From Ectopseudomonas chengduensis (GTDB lineage Bacteria; Pseudomonadota; Gammaproteobacteria; Pseudomonadales; Pseudomonadaceae): DNA of 64,000 bases. The stretch spans positions 1-64,000 of the forward strand of contig NZ_JACFYZ010000017.1 in assembly GCF_015712065.1 (NCBI RefSeq), written 5' to 3'. Each line of letters starts with the position of its first letter. Positions within the stretch are counted from its first letter, which is position 1. Made by a program: the position numbers and the translations under genes. The notes beneath the pieces were generated by a model. That model was not told the origin of the DNA and did no database searches. It worked only from the letters and a program-made list of their open reading frames with translations. Below, piece after piece: positions 17,564 through 26,333 of the stretch.

Positions 17564-19552
17564 CTAAGGCAAAGCCTCCAGCGGCACCGGGTAAACGTGC
17601 TCGCGTGGGTCACTGCCCGGCGCCAGGGATACCCAGCGGTCGACATCGGCGTTGTAGCGCTGGTAGTACTTGAGCTTGGTGTTCAGGCGCCGAATGAATT
17701 TCTCCTGCTCAAGCCCTTCCATGCCTTTCCAGGTTTCCTCGTCGAGGCTGAGCACCTCGCTGAGATAAGGCAGGCCATCAAGGTATTCAGCCATCAGGCC
17801 CATGTCGGCGACCTTGATGGTCTTGTCCTTGAGCTGGTTGGGATCCTTGCCCATGGTAGCGGCCACCGAACGCAGGCGCTCGAACATGTCGCTGGGCGAG
17901 ATCAGGCCTTCGTTAGCAGCATCGGCGATCTGCTTGACCACATCGCTAAGGTCGCTGAGCTGACTCTTGGTCATCAGCACACGCACGTCGGTAGTGGGTA
18001 CATCCTGACGCACGAAGTCACGGTCACTGATCCACGCCTGAAACACCGGCGGCGCACTGGCACCGGTCTTTTCGCCGAGGTAGGCCAGGCGCATGGCGTG
18101 TCCGAGCAGCTCGGCATCCTCGGCCAGGGCGGTATCGCCACCTTTGCCGGATTTCGCCTTGGCGTACTCCGCATCGGCCCCCAGCGCGCTACCGGCCGCC
18201 ATGTCGCCGCGATAGGCCGCCTTGACCTGTGCAGTGATGGCATCGCCAAGGCTGTCGACCATCTTGCCGAAGCTCTCGACGTTGCCGGCATCCACCGGGT
18301 AGTACAGCGGCTTATTGAGGAAAGCGTTGGTCGACAAATCCGTGTACTGCGCCTCGGCCGAGGCATGGTTCTTCGAGCCGCTCGGGGTCTTCAGGTGCAG
18401 GCTGTAGATCGCCACGCCACGGTACTTGGCCTCCAGGCGCACCTGCTCGGCGTTCAGGCCAGTGGACGACAGCTTGCTGTCACCATCGACTGCGCCCGCA
18501 TCGGTAACCAGTACGATGTAACGTGCACCGAACTCATTCCACTTGACCTGATCCAGCGCCTGCATCACGCCGGCGTAGGTGTCTTCGTCGTAACTGCTGC
18601 TGGACGCAGTTGCCGGTTTGAGCTCGGCGACCTTGGCCAGGAAGTCTTTACCGTCCTTGACCGTGCTCGGGTCGACGTACATCTTGCTGACGTATTCAAG
18701 CTTGGGCACTTCCTTGGTGCTGGAGCGGTAGGCGACTAGACCGAACTTGACCTGATCCAGCAGCTTTTCCTGCTCGACGTGGTCGTAGATACGCTTGACC
18801 GCCTCACGGGTACGGTCGATGTACGGCCCCATGGAAATGGTCGAGTCGATGACGAATACCACGGCGGCGCTGAACCCCTTGAGGGTGTTGGCATCGGCCG
18901 TGGCGTTCTTGTCCGCGCCCTGCTTGTCGGCCGACTCCGCCGCACTCACCGAAGCGACGTTGAGCAGGCGCACCTGGAAACCCTTCTCGGTGAAGGTTTC
19001 CTCGGCTTCCAGCACCGGCAACAGGTAGAAATTCTTCGTCAGATCCACCGCGTAATCCGGCTCGCGGGCAGCCACCGCCGGATCACGGCCATTGGCCTTC
19101 ATGTTGGCCAGGATCGGCTTGAGCAGTGGCGCCGGGTCGTCCTTGGCAAAGAGCTGTTCGAGGCTGTCCTTGTTGCGGAAGAATAGCAGCGGATCACGGC
19201 CGGCCGGGTTGGTCAGGGCCAGGGTCATCTGCATCTTCCACGGTACGGCGCAGTCGCCCTTAATCCAGCCGACGGTCTTGCCATAGCTGTCAGGGCCGAC
19301 CTTCAGCCACTCGGCGTTACCTGCCTGCTCACGCTGGTACACGTAAAAGCGGGTGAATGCTGGCTGCGCTTTACCGCCACTAGCGCCAGCGCTATCGCCA
19401 AGCTGGCAGGTCGGCGTGGTCAGCACGCGCTGGTAGAGGGTCTTCTTGCCTTCCTGCAGCAGCGGTTTGTCTGCCGCCATCAGTGGCGCTGCTGCGCTCA
19501 GCAGCAGGCCGGCAAACAACAGTTTGACGCCCGGGGCGGTGCGCACGGTCAT
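17564..19552 (-). CDS. Periplasmic von Willebrand A protein of the srf operon
   Basis: A 662-residue exported protein with signal peptide LLFAGLLLSAAAPLMAADK. Residues 30-225 form an N-terminal domain of unknown type. A VWA domain begins near 229 with the metal-site motif DSTIS (236-240) and a later VTDAGAVDGD acidic element. The C-terminal 230 residues are helical and include a proposed activity linker (MFERLRSVAATMG). It resembles serine/threonine-kinase-associated VWA proteins in layout, but has no kinase domain. The start at 19552 overlaps the preceding gene's stop by four bases (ATGA), so translation is coupled. Confidence 0.83.
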   Translation of the reverse strand: MTVRTAPGVKLLFAGLLLSAAAPLMAADKPLLQEGKKTLYQRVLTTPTCQLGDSAGASGGKAQPAFTRFYVYQREQAGNAEWLKVGPDSYGKTVGWIKGDCAVPWKMQMTLALTNPAGRDPLLFFRNKDSLEQLFAKDDPAPLLKPILANMKANGRDPAVAAREPDYAVDLTKNFYLLPVLEAEETFTEKGFQVRLLNVASVSAAESADKQGADKNATADANTLKGFSAAVVFVIDSTISMGPYIDRTREAVKRIYDHVEQEKLLDQVKFGLVAYRSSTKEVPKLEYVSKMYVDPSTVKDGKDFLAKVAELKPATASSSSYDEDTYAGVMQALDQVKWNEFGARYIVLVTDAGAVDGDSKLSSTGLNAEQVRLEAKYRGVAIYSLHLKTPSGSKNHASAEAQYTDLSTNAFLNKPLYYPVDAGNVESFGKMVDSLGDAITAQVKAAYRGDMAAGSALGADAEYAKAKSGKGGDTALAEDAELLGHAMRLAYLGEKTGASAPPVFQAWISDRDFVRQDVPTTDVRVLMTKSQLSDLSDVVKQIADAANEGLISPSDMFERLRSVAATMGKDPNQLKDKTIKVADMGLMAEYLDGLPYLSEVLSLDEETWKGMEGLEQEKFIRRLNTKLKYYQRYNADVDRWVSLAPGSDPREHVYPVPLEALP

Positions 19553-20568
19553 TTCTTCAGCTCCTCCAGCCGCTGGCTGGCGTCCTGATTGTCCGGGTCG
19601 TTGTTCACGGCAATCTCGTACCAATACATCGCAGTCTCAGCGTCAGCCGCTTCGATGCAACCGCCGCTGGCATAATGCGCCGGGTCGTACTCGCGGGCAT
19701 AGGCATAGGCAATGGCGGCATCGCCCGACTGCGCCTTGTGCGCATACAGACGCTGCACCACGCCACAGCGCTTGGCATCCTTGGCAACGGCGATCACCTC
19801 CAGCACCTGTTCGCTGGACGGATTGGACTTCAGGCAGGCCTGGATGAAAGACAGATCCTCCCTGGCATCAGATAGGGCTTGCGAACTGCACGCGGCCATC
19901 GCCCCTACCACTGAAGCCGGCGTGTCGCTTGGCGCGATATCGGTCGACGGCGTGCGCAGCAGGAACCACCAGGCCGCAACTGCCAGGGCCAGGATGAGCA
20001 GTATGGTGATCAGGATCAGCGGAAGCTTGCTGCCTTTCTTTGCAACCGGGGTCTGAGGTGATGGAGCAGGCGGCGCTTCGACAACCACCGGCTCAGGCGC
20101 GGGTGCTGAAATCACCTCGGGCTCAGGCGCAGGCGGCTCGGGCAGTACTTCTGGCAAAACCGGCACGATGACCGGCTGGGCCTTGCGCTCAACCTTCTTC
20201 TCGTCATGCGTCGAGTTACCTGCTGCCTTGGAGGACAGAATGCTGCCAAGGATGCGCAGCACACCCTTGTCGCTGCCGTCCTCGTTACGCAGTTGCAGCA
20301 TGTAGGCCATCTGAGGATCAAGCATCAACGGGTCGATCAGCCAGGGGCCGACCTCGCCACTGAGCTTTTCATCAACCAGGTTCAAGCCATCGAGCGTATG
20401 CCAGGATGGGCTCGTATCCCATTCGCCGTTTTCACCGAGGTAGCGGCCATCCTGATTGCGCTGCACGGTCAGTTCGAGGGCGTCACTGCCCTCCTGCCAA
20501 CCATGTACGGTCAGCTCTCCATGACCAGGTTGGCCGCTCTGCGCTGCCTTCAGTTCGATTCTCAACAT
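19549..20568 (-). CDS. Single-pass membrane protein with Sel1/TPR-like C-terminus
   Basis: A 339-residue protein. The N-terminal 115 residues are a soluble beta-rich domain (ELTVQRNQDGRYLGENGEWDT). A Pro/Ala/Glu-rich linker runs from about 131 to 175, followed by a membrane helix at about 182-204. The C-terminal part contains a Sel1/TPR-like repeat (ADAETAMYWYEIAVNNDPDN). With the N-terminus in the cytoplasm, the repeat region would be periplasmic. The layout echoes the first and last proteins of the operon, but the N-terminal domain is different. It starts three bases after srfC. No named family is recognised. Confidence 0.75.
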   Translation of the reverse strand: MLRIELKAAQSGQPGHGELTVHGWQEGSDALELTVQRNQDGRYLGENGEWDTSPSWHTLDGLNLVDEKLSGEVGPWLIDPLMLDPQMAYMLQLRNEDGSDKGVLRILGSILSSKAAGNSTHDEKKVERKAQPVIVPVLPEVLPEPPAPEPEVISAPAPEPVVVEAPPAPSPQTPVAKKGSKLPLILITILLILALAVAAWWFLLRTPSTDIAPSDTPASVVGAMAACSSQALSDAREDLSFIQACLKSNPSSEQVLEVIAVAKDAKRCGVVQRLYAHKAQSGDAAIAYAYAREYDPAHYASGGCIEAADAETAMYWYEIAVNNDPDNQDASQRLEELKK

Positions 20569-20571
20569 GAC

Positions 20572-23286
20572 TTATTCCGTCCGATCCGCATGCAGGGTGG
20601 CGAGCACCTTGCCCAGCGTCTCGTTCTGCTCCGGTGTGATTTCTCGGCCAGCACTGTGACCGACGTTGTCTTCAGCGATCTTGGCCAGCGCCACCAGCCA
20701 GTCGCCCACATAGTTGCGCGTGTGTTCCAGGGGTTGCGCCGGTAGTTGCGGCAGCTTGCCCGGGACGATAACCGGCGGCGCCTGGAACAGCTTGGCGCCA
20801 CGCTCGATGCGGCTGTCGGGACGCTGCTCCAGGGGTGACTCGATGAACCCTAGCCAGCCGATGAAATCACCCAGCACGGTTTTCGCGGTGAGCACCTGAC
20901 GCCCGGCCAGTTGCTCGCGTTTGGTGCCAATCTGCTCGGTACTGACGATGGCCTGCAGCAGGCGTGTTTGTAGGTCGAGGCGACTAGCGCCGGTGATGAG
21001 CTCATCAACCAGAGCCTCGACCGCTGGCTTGGAGAAGCCCAGATAGGTCATCAGACGCATGTCTTCAGGCAGGTGGCGCAGGTGGCTTATCCACTCACGC
21101 AGTACGGCCTGGGCGAAACGTGCATCGCTACCGCTGGAGCGCAGCGGTAAGGCATTGCTCGACGAGCGAGGCGCCGACTCGCTGTCGCCGAACAGATCAA
21201 AACTATCGTCGTGTCCCAGGTCATCACCCAGGTTGAGCGCCCCCCCGCTCACAACACCGCTGCTCCCACTATCGCTCACCAGAGCAGTAGGTTCTTCGTC
21301 ATCGGCGCGCAGGTACAGACCCCGAACCAGATCGTCAGGCAATTGCATTCTCTGCAACAGTTCACCCAGCAGAATGCGCCGCGGCCAGACCGCGTCGAAG
21401 ATCTGCTTGGCGATCTTGCGCTTCTTCTCCAGCTCGCCGGCGCCTTCTGCCTGATACCAGTGGCCAAGCCGGTTATCCAGCAGATGCAGTACATCATCGA
21501 GCTGTTCACGAATACGCCCCAGCTTGACCTCGCGCAGCGCCACGCCACGCAGGTACTGGCTGATACGGCCCATGCCGCCATCGTTCAGCTCCAGCATCGC
21601 GTCCCAGGCCTGCTGCGGCTGGTTGACGTGGCGCTGTACAGTTTCGTCTTCGACGAAGGTACTGCGCATCAGCCCCAACGAATCCTGGGCAGCTGCGTTG
21701 ATACCGATCTCTTCACCAGCCTGCACGTCGAGGAAGGTCACCTTCATGCGCGGTTTGCGCACCAGGAAGGTGTTATCGAAGGGCTGACCGGCCGTCCACT
21801 CCTGCAGCCAGGTGTACTGGCCAAAGCGTTCGAGCATGGTCATCTTCATCATGCCGCCGCTACCCCAACCGAGGCGCAGTAGGTCTTCGCCCTTGTCCAA
21901 GTCGCTACCAATGCGCATGTCGAACATGGTGATGGCCCACAGCAGGCCCGGCTTACGCAGAGCACGCTCTTCGGGCTTGGCGCCCTGGGTCTTGTCGATC
22001 CAGCGGGTCAGTACCGGACCGACAGCGGTGACGTCGGACTGCTTGTTCGATGGCGTACAGACGATCAGCACGTTCATTTCCTGGCTGTCGGTGTAGCGCT
22101 CGAACAAATAGGCAACCTTGCCGCGCAGGATCAGTTGCGCCACCGGGCTGGCTTCGTCGCTGCTCACCGCGCGACGCACGTCGTCCAGCGACTCGACCGA
22201 CAAGCGGCCGCGATAGCCGGGAAAATCGAGCAGGTCGACCTGCTCGAACAGCGGCTCGCTAGTAGGCTCAACCAACGGGAACACCAATTCGACGGTGAGT
22301 GCGGCCAGTTGCGCCAGGGACAGCTCGACCGACGCACGCAGCTCGCCGTCAATGAATGGGCGCACGCCGATGCGCTTGTCGCTGTCCTTGCCCAAGCGCT
22401 CGAGCATGTCGACGTTCATGATGCTGTCGGCCTGCGACAGGCCCTTGTCGGTCTGCCGCACCAGGGCATCGAGCGGAGCGAATACGCGATCGGCGTTACC
22501 CAAGCTGCTCAGGGTTCTGGCGAAGCTCTGGTAGGCCTCGCTCAACTCGTTGATCTCACCCCAGAAGATCGAGAACAGCCGGGTGCGATCCTCCACCGCC
22601 AGCCAGGGCGCCAGCTCCACGGCCACGGGCCAGTAGTACCCAGCCAGACCACTCAGCGACGCCGGGAAACTACCTTGCAGGTAGTCCCACAGGGCCACCA
22701 CGTCGTCCTCGCTGACTCCGGGCACCGGCTTGAGCTGGCGGCGCTGGCCGAGTTCCTTGAGCAGTTGGCGGATGGCCGCTTCGTCGAAGCGATAGGACAC
22801 CTTCTCGGTGTTGAAATCGTTGAAAAAGGAGTTGGCCAGCACCTTGGCCACTTCCACTTCGCCGAACAGCTTCAGCTCCAGCGGGAAATCGTCCGGGCCG
22901 GGGCGCGCAGTACGGCTGAAACGGGTGACCAGGCCGGTGGCCTCTTTGCCTCCACCCGGCGGATTGACATGGGTGAGGAAGTCCAGACGACTGCCACCGA
23001 AATCAGTCTCCAGCTTGCCGTTGGCACCGGCAGCCAGGGTCGAGATCAGGTACGACTTGCCGGCCTGGGACAGACCGAAGAAACCCACGGTCATCGGCAG
23101 GCCGGAAACGCCGCCCAGGCGTCGGGCGGTATTGCGCACGCGACGCAGGCTGAGGATCAGGTCGTCCGCTTCGTTATCCAGGCGTGGCGCGCTGCGGCGC
23201 ACGTCGCCGATCCAGCGGATCGCCTCGCCGGCACCGGTATGAATGGCGGCCCAGTGTCGGGTCAGTTGCTCAGGCGAGTTACTCAT
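20572..23286 (-). CDS. srfC: SrfC-family dynamin-like GTPase
   Basis: A 904-residue member of the SrfC 'virulence factor' family. The large-GTPase motifs are visible: P-loop GLSQAGKS (71-78), a switch-like KEATGLVTRF, G3 as DFPG (354-357) and a G4-like TMFD (453-456). An insert of more than 230 residues separates G1 from G3. The C-terminal half is helical, as in dynamin-like proteins. No membrane helix is evident, so it is cytoplasmic or peripheral. The start at 23286 overlaps the srfB stop by four bases (ATGA). SrfC homologues occur with SrfA and SrfB in Salmonella, where the locus was named for SsrB regulation. Confidence 0.85.
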   Translation of the reverse strand: MSNSPEQLTRHWAAIHTGAGEAIRWIGDVRRSAPRLDNEADDLILSLRRVRNTARRLGGVSGLPMTVGFFGLSQAGKSYLISTLAAGANGKLETDFGGSRLDFLTHVNPPGGGKEATGLVTRFSRTARPGPDDFPLELKLFGEVEVAKVLANSFFNDFNTEKVSYRFDEAAIRQLLKELGQRRQLKPVPGVSEDDVVALWDYLQGSFPASLSGLAGYYWPVAVELAPWLAVEDRTRLFSIFWGEINELSEAYQSFARTLSSLGNADRVFAPLDALVRQTDKGLSQADSIMNVDMLERLGKDSDKRIGVRPFIDGELRASVELSLAQLAALTVELVFPLVEPTSEPLFEQVDLLDFPGYRGRLSVESLDDVRRAVSSDEASPVAQLILRGKVAYLFERYTDSQEMNVLIVCTPSNKQSDVTAVGPVLTRWIDKTQGAKPEERALRKPGLLWAITMFDMRIGSDLDKGEDLLRLGWGSGGMMKMTMLERFGQYTWLQEWTAGQPFDNTFLVRKPRMKVTFLDVQAGEEIGINAAAQDSLGLMRSTFVEDETVQRHVNQPQQAWDAMLELNDGGMGRISQYLRGVALREVKLGRIREQLDDVLHLLDNRLGHWYQAEGAGELEKKRKIAKQIFDAVWPRRILLGELLQRMQLPDDLVRGLYLRADDEEPTALVSDSGSSGVVSGGALNLGDDLGHDDSFDLFGDSESAPRSSSNALPLRSSGSDARFAQAVLREWISHLRHLPEDMRLMTYLGFSKPAVEALVDELITGASRLDLQTRLLQAIVSTEQIGTKREQLAGRQVLTAKTVLGDFIGWLGFIESPLEQRPDSRIERGAKLFQAPPVIVPGKLPQLPAQPLEHTRNYVGDWLVALAKIAEDNVGHSAGREITPEQNETLGKVLATLHADRTE

Positions 23287-26264
23287 TTGCGAAACACGCT
23301 CCCGCTGTCGAGCCAATATTGGGATTCACCCAGCCCGGCGTCGGACAGGGTGTTGAGACGCAGGCGAATGTGCGAACGGCTGACCGAACCACTGTTGGAT
23401 TCGGCACCAAGAAATTCGAAGCTCTCGCTGCCTTCAGCCGGATTGCGCGATGGCTTGATGCCCAGGCGCACCTTGAGCACCAGCCCCTGGGAAGCGACCT
23501 GCTCGCGCAGCTTCTGGTTCTCGATGCTGAGGATGTACAGCGGCGCTGCAGACCAGCGTTCGTTGGCCAGTTGGCGGAAGCCCAGGCGCATGGTGCCGCG
23601 CATATCGAAGGTCAACTCGGGCAGCTCGTACTCGGGGTCGTCGAGATCGATATCGCGGAAGTAGACGTTACCGTCCTTGATCACGTTGTTGTTGTCGATC
23701 AGACCGAGGAACTTCAACGTCGAGTAGGGTTTGAACGCCGCCGAACGGAAGAAGAAGTTGGGCAGCCGCAGGCTGCGGCTGAGCAGACAGAGCATGGCGC
23801 CGACTGCGGCCGTGGTCTTCGGGTCCTCGATACGGTCGAGCTTGTTGAACGGGTACCAGCCACCGGTGCGGTACTGGTTGAGCGGCAGGATGCGTCCCGG
23901 CGGCAACGGCAGCAGCTTGCGAAACAGCGCCTGCACACCGGGCAGACGCGACGGACGCCCAGTGAGCAGGAGCACATCGCAGGGGTAGCTGTGGACAACT
24001 TCGCACAGCGCCTGAATGGTCTTGCCGATGTTCATGCGATCGCCGATGAACGCCTCGTGAATGCGCCGCAGACTGACGTTGAGCGTTGTCGCCAGCAGGT
24101 CGAACGGCTCGCTGCCGTTACCCAGTTGGCGGCGTACGGCACTGCTGAAATAGTCAAGCACATCGTCGGTGGGACGCTCGTCGCCAAGCAGTTCGCCGAA
24201 AGTGCCTCTGACCAGGGTGCCGGCATCCAGCGGGTCATATTGTTCGTAGGCCTTGAGCAGGCGCAGACCGATAGGGCTGAACAATTGCAGAGTCAGTTGC
24301 TGGCGCAGCACGGCGTCCTGCACGGCCAGCGGCTCGCTGCCAATCAGCTTGGACAGCAGCGCATCAGGGTTGTCGACACCCGCATCACGCAGCGCCGAGC
24401 CCAATGCCGGCAGGACGAACTGGCGGATCACGTCGAGCAGGATGTCGTCACCGGCGACCTTGAAACCATCGCGAAAACGCTGCGAGGGGGTGATATAGAC
24501 GTTGCTACCCACGCCATCATCGAGCCGATATTCGGTGATCACCAGGTCGGTGGTGCCACCACCGATATCGATCGAAGCGATGGTCAGACGATCCTTGTGC
24601 GGCTGATCCGGACGCGCCATGGTGGCAAAGAACTCCTCCGGACGACCGGCGAAGTTATTCTGCGTTTCGTTGAACAGGTAGACGACCTGGCCGCAGGTGG
24701 CCTCGTCCCACTGCACATGCACTTCCGGCAGGAATGGCCAAGCGGTCTCGCGGCTCTTGGCGTCCTTGATGTTGATCGGATCGTCCTCAGGGTGCCAACC
24801 AAGGCTCTTCCACACCAGGCCGATGGCCTGCTCCATGCACTTGGCGAAGATTTCGCGCTCGGGCTTGGGCATCGACGGCGGCACGGTGAGGATGATCGAG
24901 CGCAAGTGGCGCGGCACGCGCGAATGGCTCATGCGCAGACGCTGCGACGGGCTGTTTATCTGCATCAATGCCTGGCCGAGCACTTCGCAGAGCATGAAGG
25001 TCATCAACGAGCTGCGCGAATAGTGCGGGTGGAACACCGGCATGCGTTCGTCGAAGGGCAGGCTGTAGAGCGCCTGACCTTTCTCGTTGATCAACCCGGC
25101 GACTGGCGCAGCAGTGGCGTGCGGCTCGCTTTCGGATTTGACGTAGGCGCAGTTGAAGCGCCAGCCCGGCTCGTAGTTGTCCTCGTCCCACAGGTAACGC
25201 TTCGGGCTGGACAGGCCGGTCGAGCCTTCGGTTCCACGCCGGCGACTGGCCAGGCGTCCGGCCTCGCGACCAACGCGGGCGATGGTCGGCCACTGGAAGG
25301 CCTCGCGACGGCCACTTTGCACCGAAAAGTGATCCTTGCCGAATACCGCCTGAGCGAACTCGATACGGCTTTCGAAAGGTTCCGGATAAACGTGCTCAGG
25401 CTGGGTCAGGTCACGCAGTTCCAGCTCATAGCGCTTGCTCAGGCCATCATTCTCCTGCGGGTGATCCTCGATCAGGATGCCGCAGGTGCGCGAGTTGCCG
25501 ACATCGAGCACCATGTCCACCGGAATCGCCTTGTGCAGATCGCTGTCGCGGTTGGACACCACCTTGAGCTCCGGCACCGGCAACGCCGTACCGAGCAGGT
25601 GCAGCAAGTTGAGGTAATGCGCCTGATGATAGAGCTCCTGACACTCGTGCTCGATGTCATCGAGCTGCATGCGTATCGGCGGCAGTTGCGCCTGCTCGGT
25701 GAACACTTCGCGTAGCCAGCCATCGACCCAGGCCAGGTCGAGGAACCAGCCCATCTCGTCGGCCTGATGTGCCAGGGCAAATGCCGCGCCGGCTCGCACA
25801 TCGTCACTGGTCGGCGCCAGATAGGCGGTATCGCTGCGGCTGGCAAATACTTTGGTATCGAAGGCCAGGGTCACCCGGTGAGTATGACCATCTGGATCCT
25901 CACCCTCCTTGAGCTCGATGATGCGCATACGCGCCCAGTTCGACGGGCCATCGTCGAAACGCCGAGGTGGGCTGAAGCGAAAGAATGGCAAGGGTAGCCA
26001 GAGCCCTTTGAGCAGACGCACCGACTGCTCGACCGCTACGCTGTAGGCCGGGCTCACAGGACTGCCCGGGGCTGCCGGATGGAAAAAGCTGTTGCTGCGT
26101 TCATCGAACATCAGCCGCGCCAACGGGCCATCGTTGCGCTGGCGCACGAACTCGCCAGGTAGTTCGCGGCGCAGTTCAAGGGTCACGGCGAAATCCAGGA
26201 ACTGGACACCGCTGCCCATGATCAGGGTGATCTTATCTTCGTAGTCGGTCTTTTCTGGAAACAT
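23283..26264 (-). CDS. srfB: SrfB-family actin/Hsp70-fold ATPase
   Basis: A 993-residue member of the SrfB family. An Hsp70/actin-like ATPase core is legible: phosphate-1 motif VLDVGNSRT (252-260), phosphate-2 motif SIDIGGGTTD (564-573), and an adenosine-type motif LLLTGRPSRLPGV (765-777). About 245 residues precede the core and about 200 follow. No signal peptide or membrane helix is seen. It starts 69 bases after srfA and is translationally coupled to srfC. It probably acts as a nucleotide switch or filament-like scaffold in the cytoplasm. The biochemical role of the family is not established. Confidence 0.87.
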   Translation of the reverse strand: MFPEKTDYEDKITLIMGSGVQFLDFAVTLELRRELPGEFVRQRNDGPLARLMFDERSNSFFHPAAPGSPVSPAYSVAVEQSVRLLKGLWLPLPFFRFSPPRRFDDGPSNWARMRIIELKEGEDPDGHTHRVTLAFDTKVFASRSDTAYLAPTSDDVRAGAAFALAHQADEMGWFLDLAWVDGWLREVFTEQAQLPPIRMQLDDIEHECQELYHQAHYLNLLHLLGTALPVPELKVVSNRDSDLHKAIPVDMVLDVGNSRTCGILIEDHPQENDGLSKRYELELRDLTQPEHVYPEPFESRIEFAQAVFGKDHFSVQSGRREAFQWPTIARVGREAGRLASRRRGTEGSTGLSSPKRYLWDEDNYEPGWRFNCAYVKSESEPHATAAPVAGLINEKGQALYSLPFDERMPVFHPHYSRSSLMTFMLCEVLGQALMQINSPSQRLRMSHSRVPRHLRSIILTVPPSMPKPEREIFAKCMEQAIGLVWKSLGWHPEDDPINIKDAKSRETAWPFLPEVHVQWDEATCGQVVYLFNETQNNFAGRPEEFFATMARPDQPHKDRLTIASIDIGGGTTDLVITEYRLDDGVGSNVYITPSQRFRDGFKVAGDDILLDVIRQFVLPALGSALRDAGVDNPDALLSKLIGSEPLAVQDAVLRQQLTLQLFSPIGLRLLKAYEQYDPLDAGTLVRGTFGELLGDERPTDDVLDYFSSAVRRQLGNGSEPFDLLATTLNVSLRRIHEAFIGDRMNIGKTIQALCEVVHSYPCDVLLLTGRPSRLPGVQALFRKLLPLPPGRILPLNQYRTGGWYPFNKLDRIEDPKTTAAVGAMLCLLSRSLRLPNFFFRSAAFKPYSTLKFLGLIDNNNVIKDGNVYFRDIDLDDPEYELPELTFDMRGTMRLGFRQLANERWSAAPLYILSIENQKLREQVASQGLVLKVRLGIKPSRNPAEGSESFEFLGAESNSGSVSRSHIRLRLNTLSDAGLGESQYWLDSGSVFRK

Positions 26265-26333
26265 GATGCGTTTTTCCGCCCTGTTCTCGGGTCGTGGCAG
26301 GCCGTTGGAACTGCCTGGAATTTCAAGGGCCTG

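Noticed and set aside
23184..25715. An 843-codon plus-strand open frame
   Set aside because: It is antisense to srfB and follows its codon pattern; the srfB reading has Hsp70/actin motifs, while this one has none. Long antisense frames are expected at this GC content.
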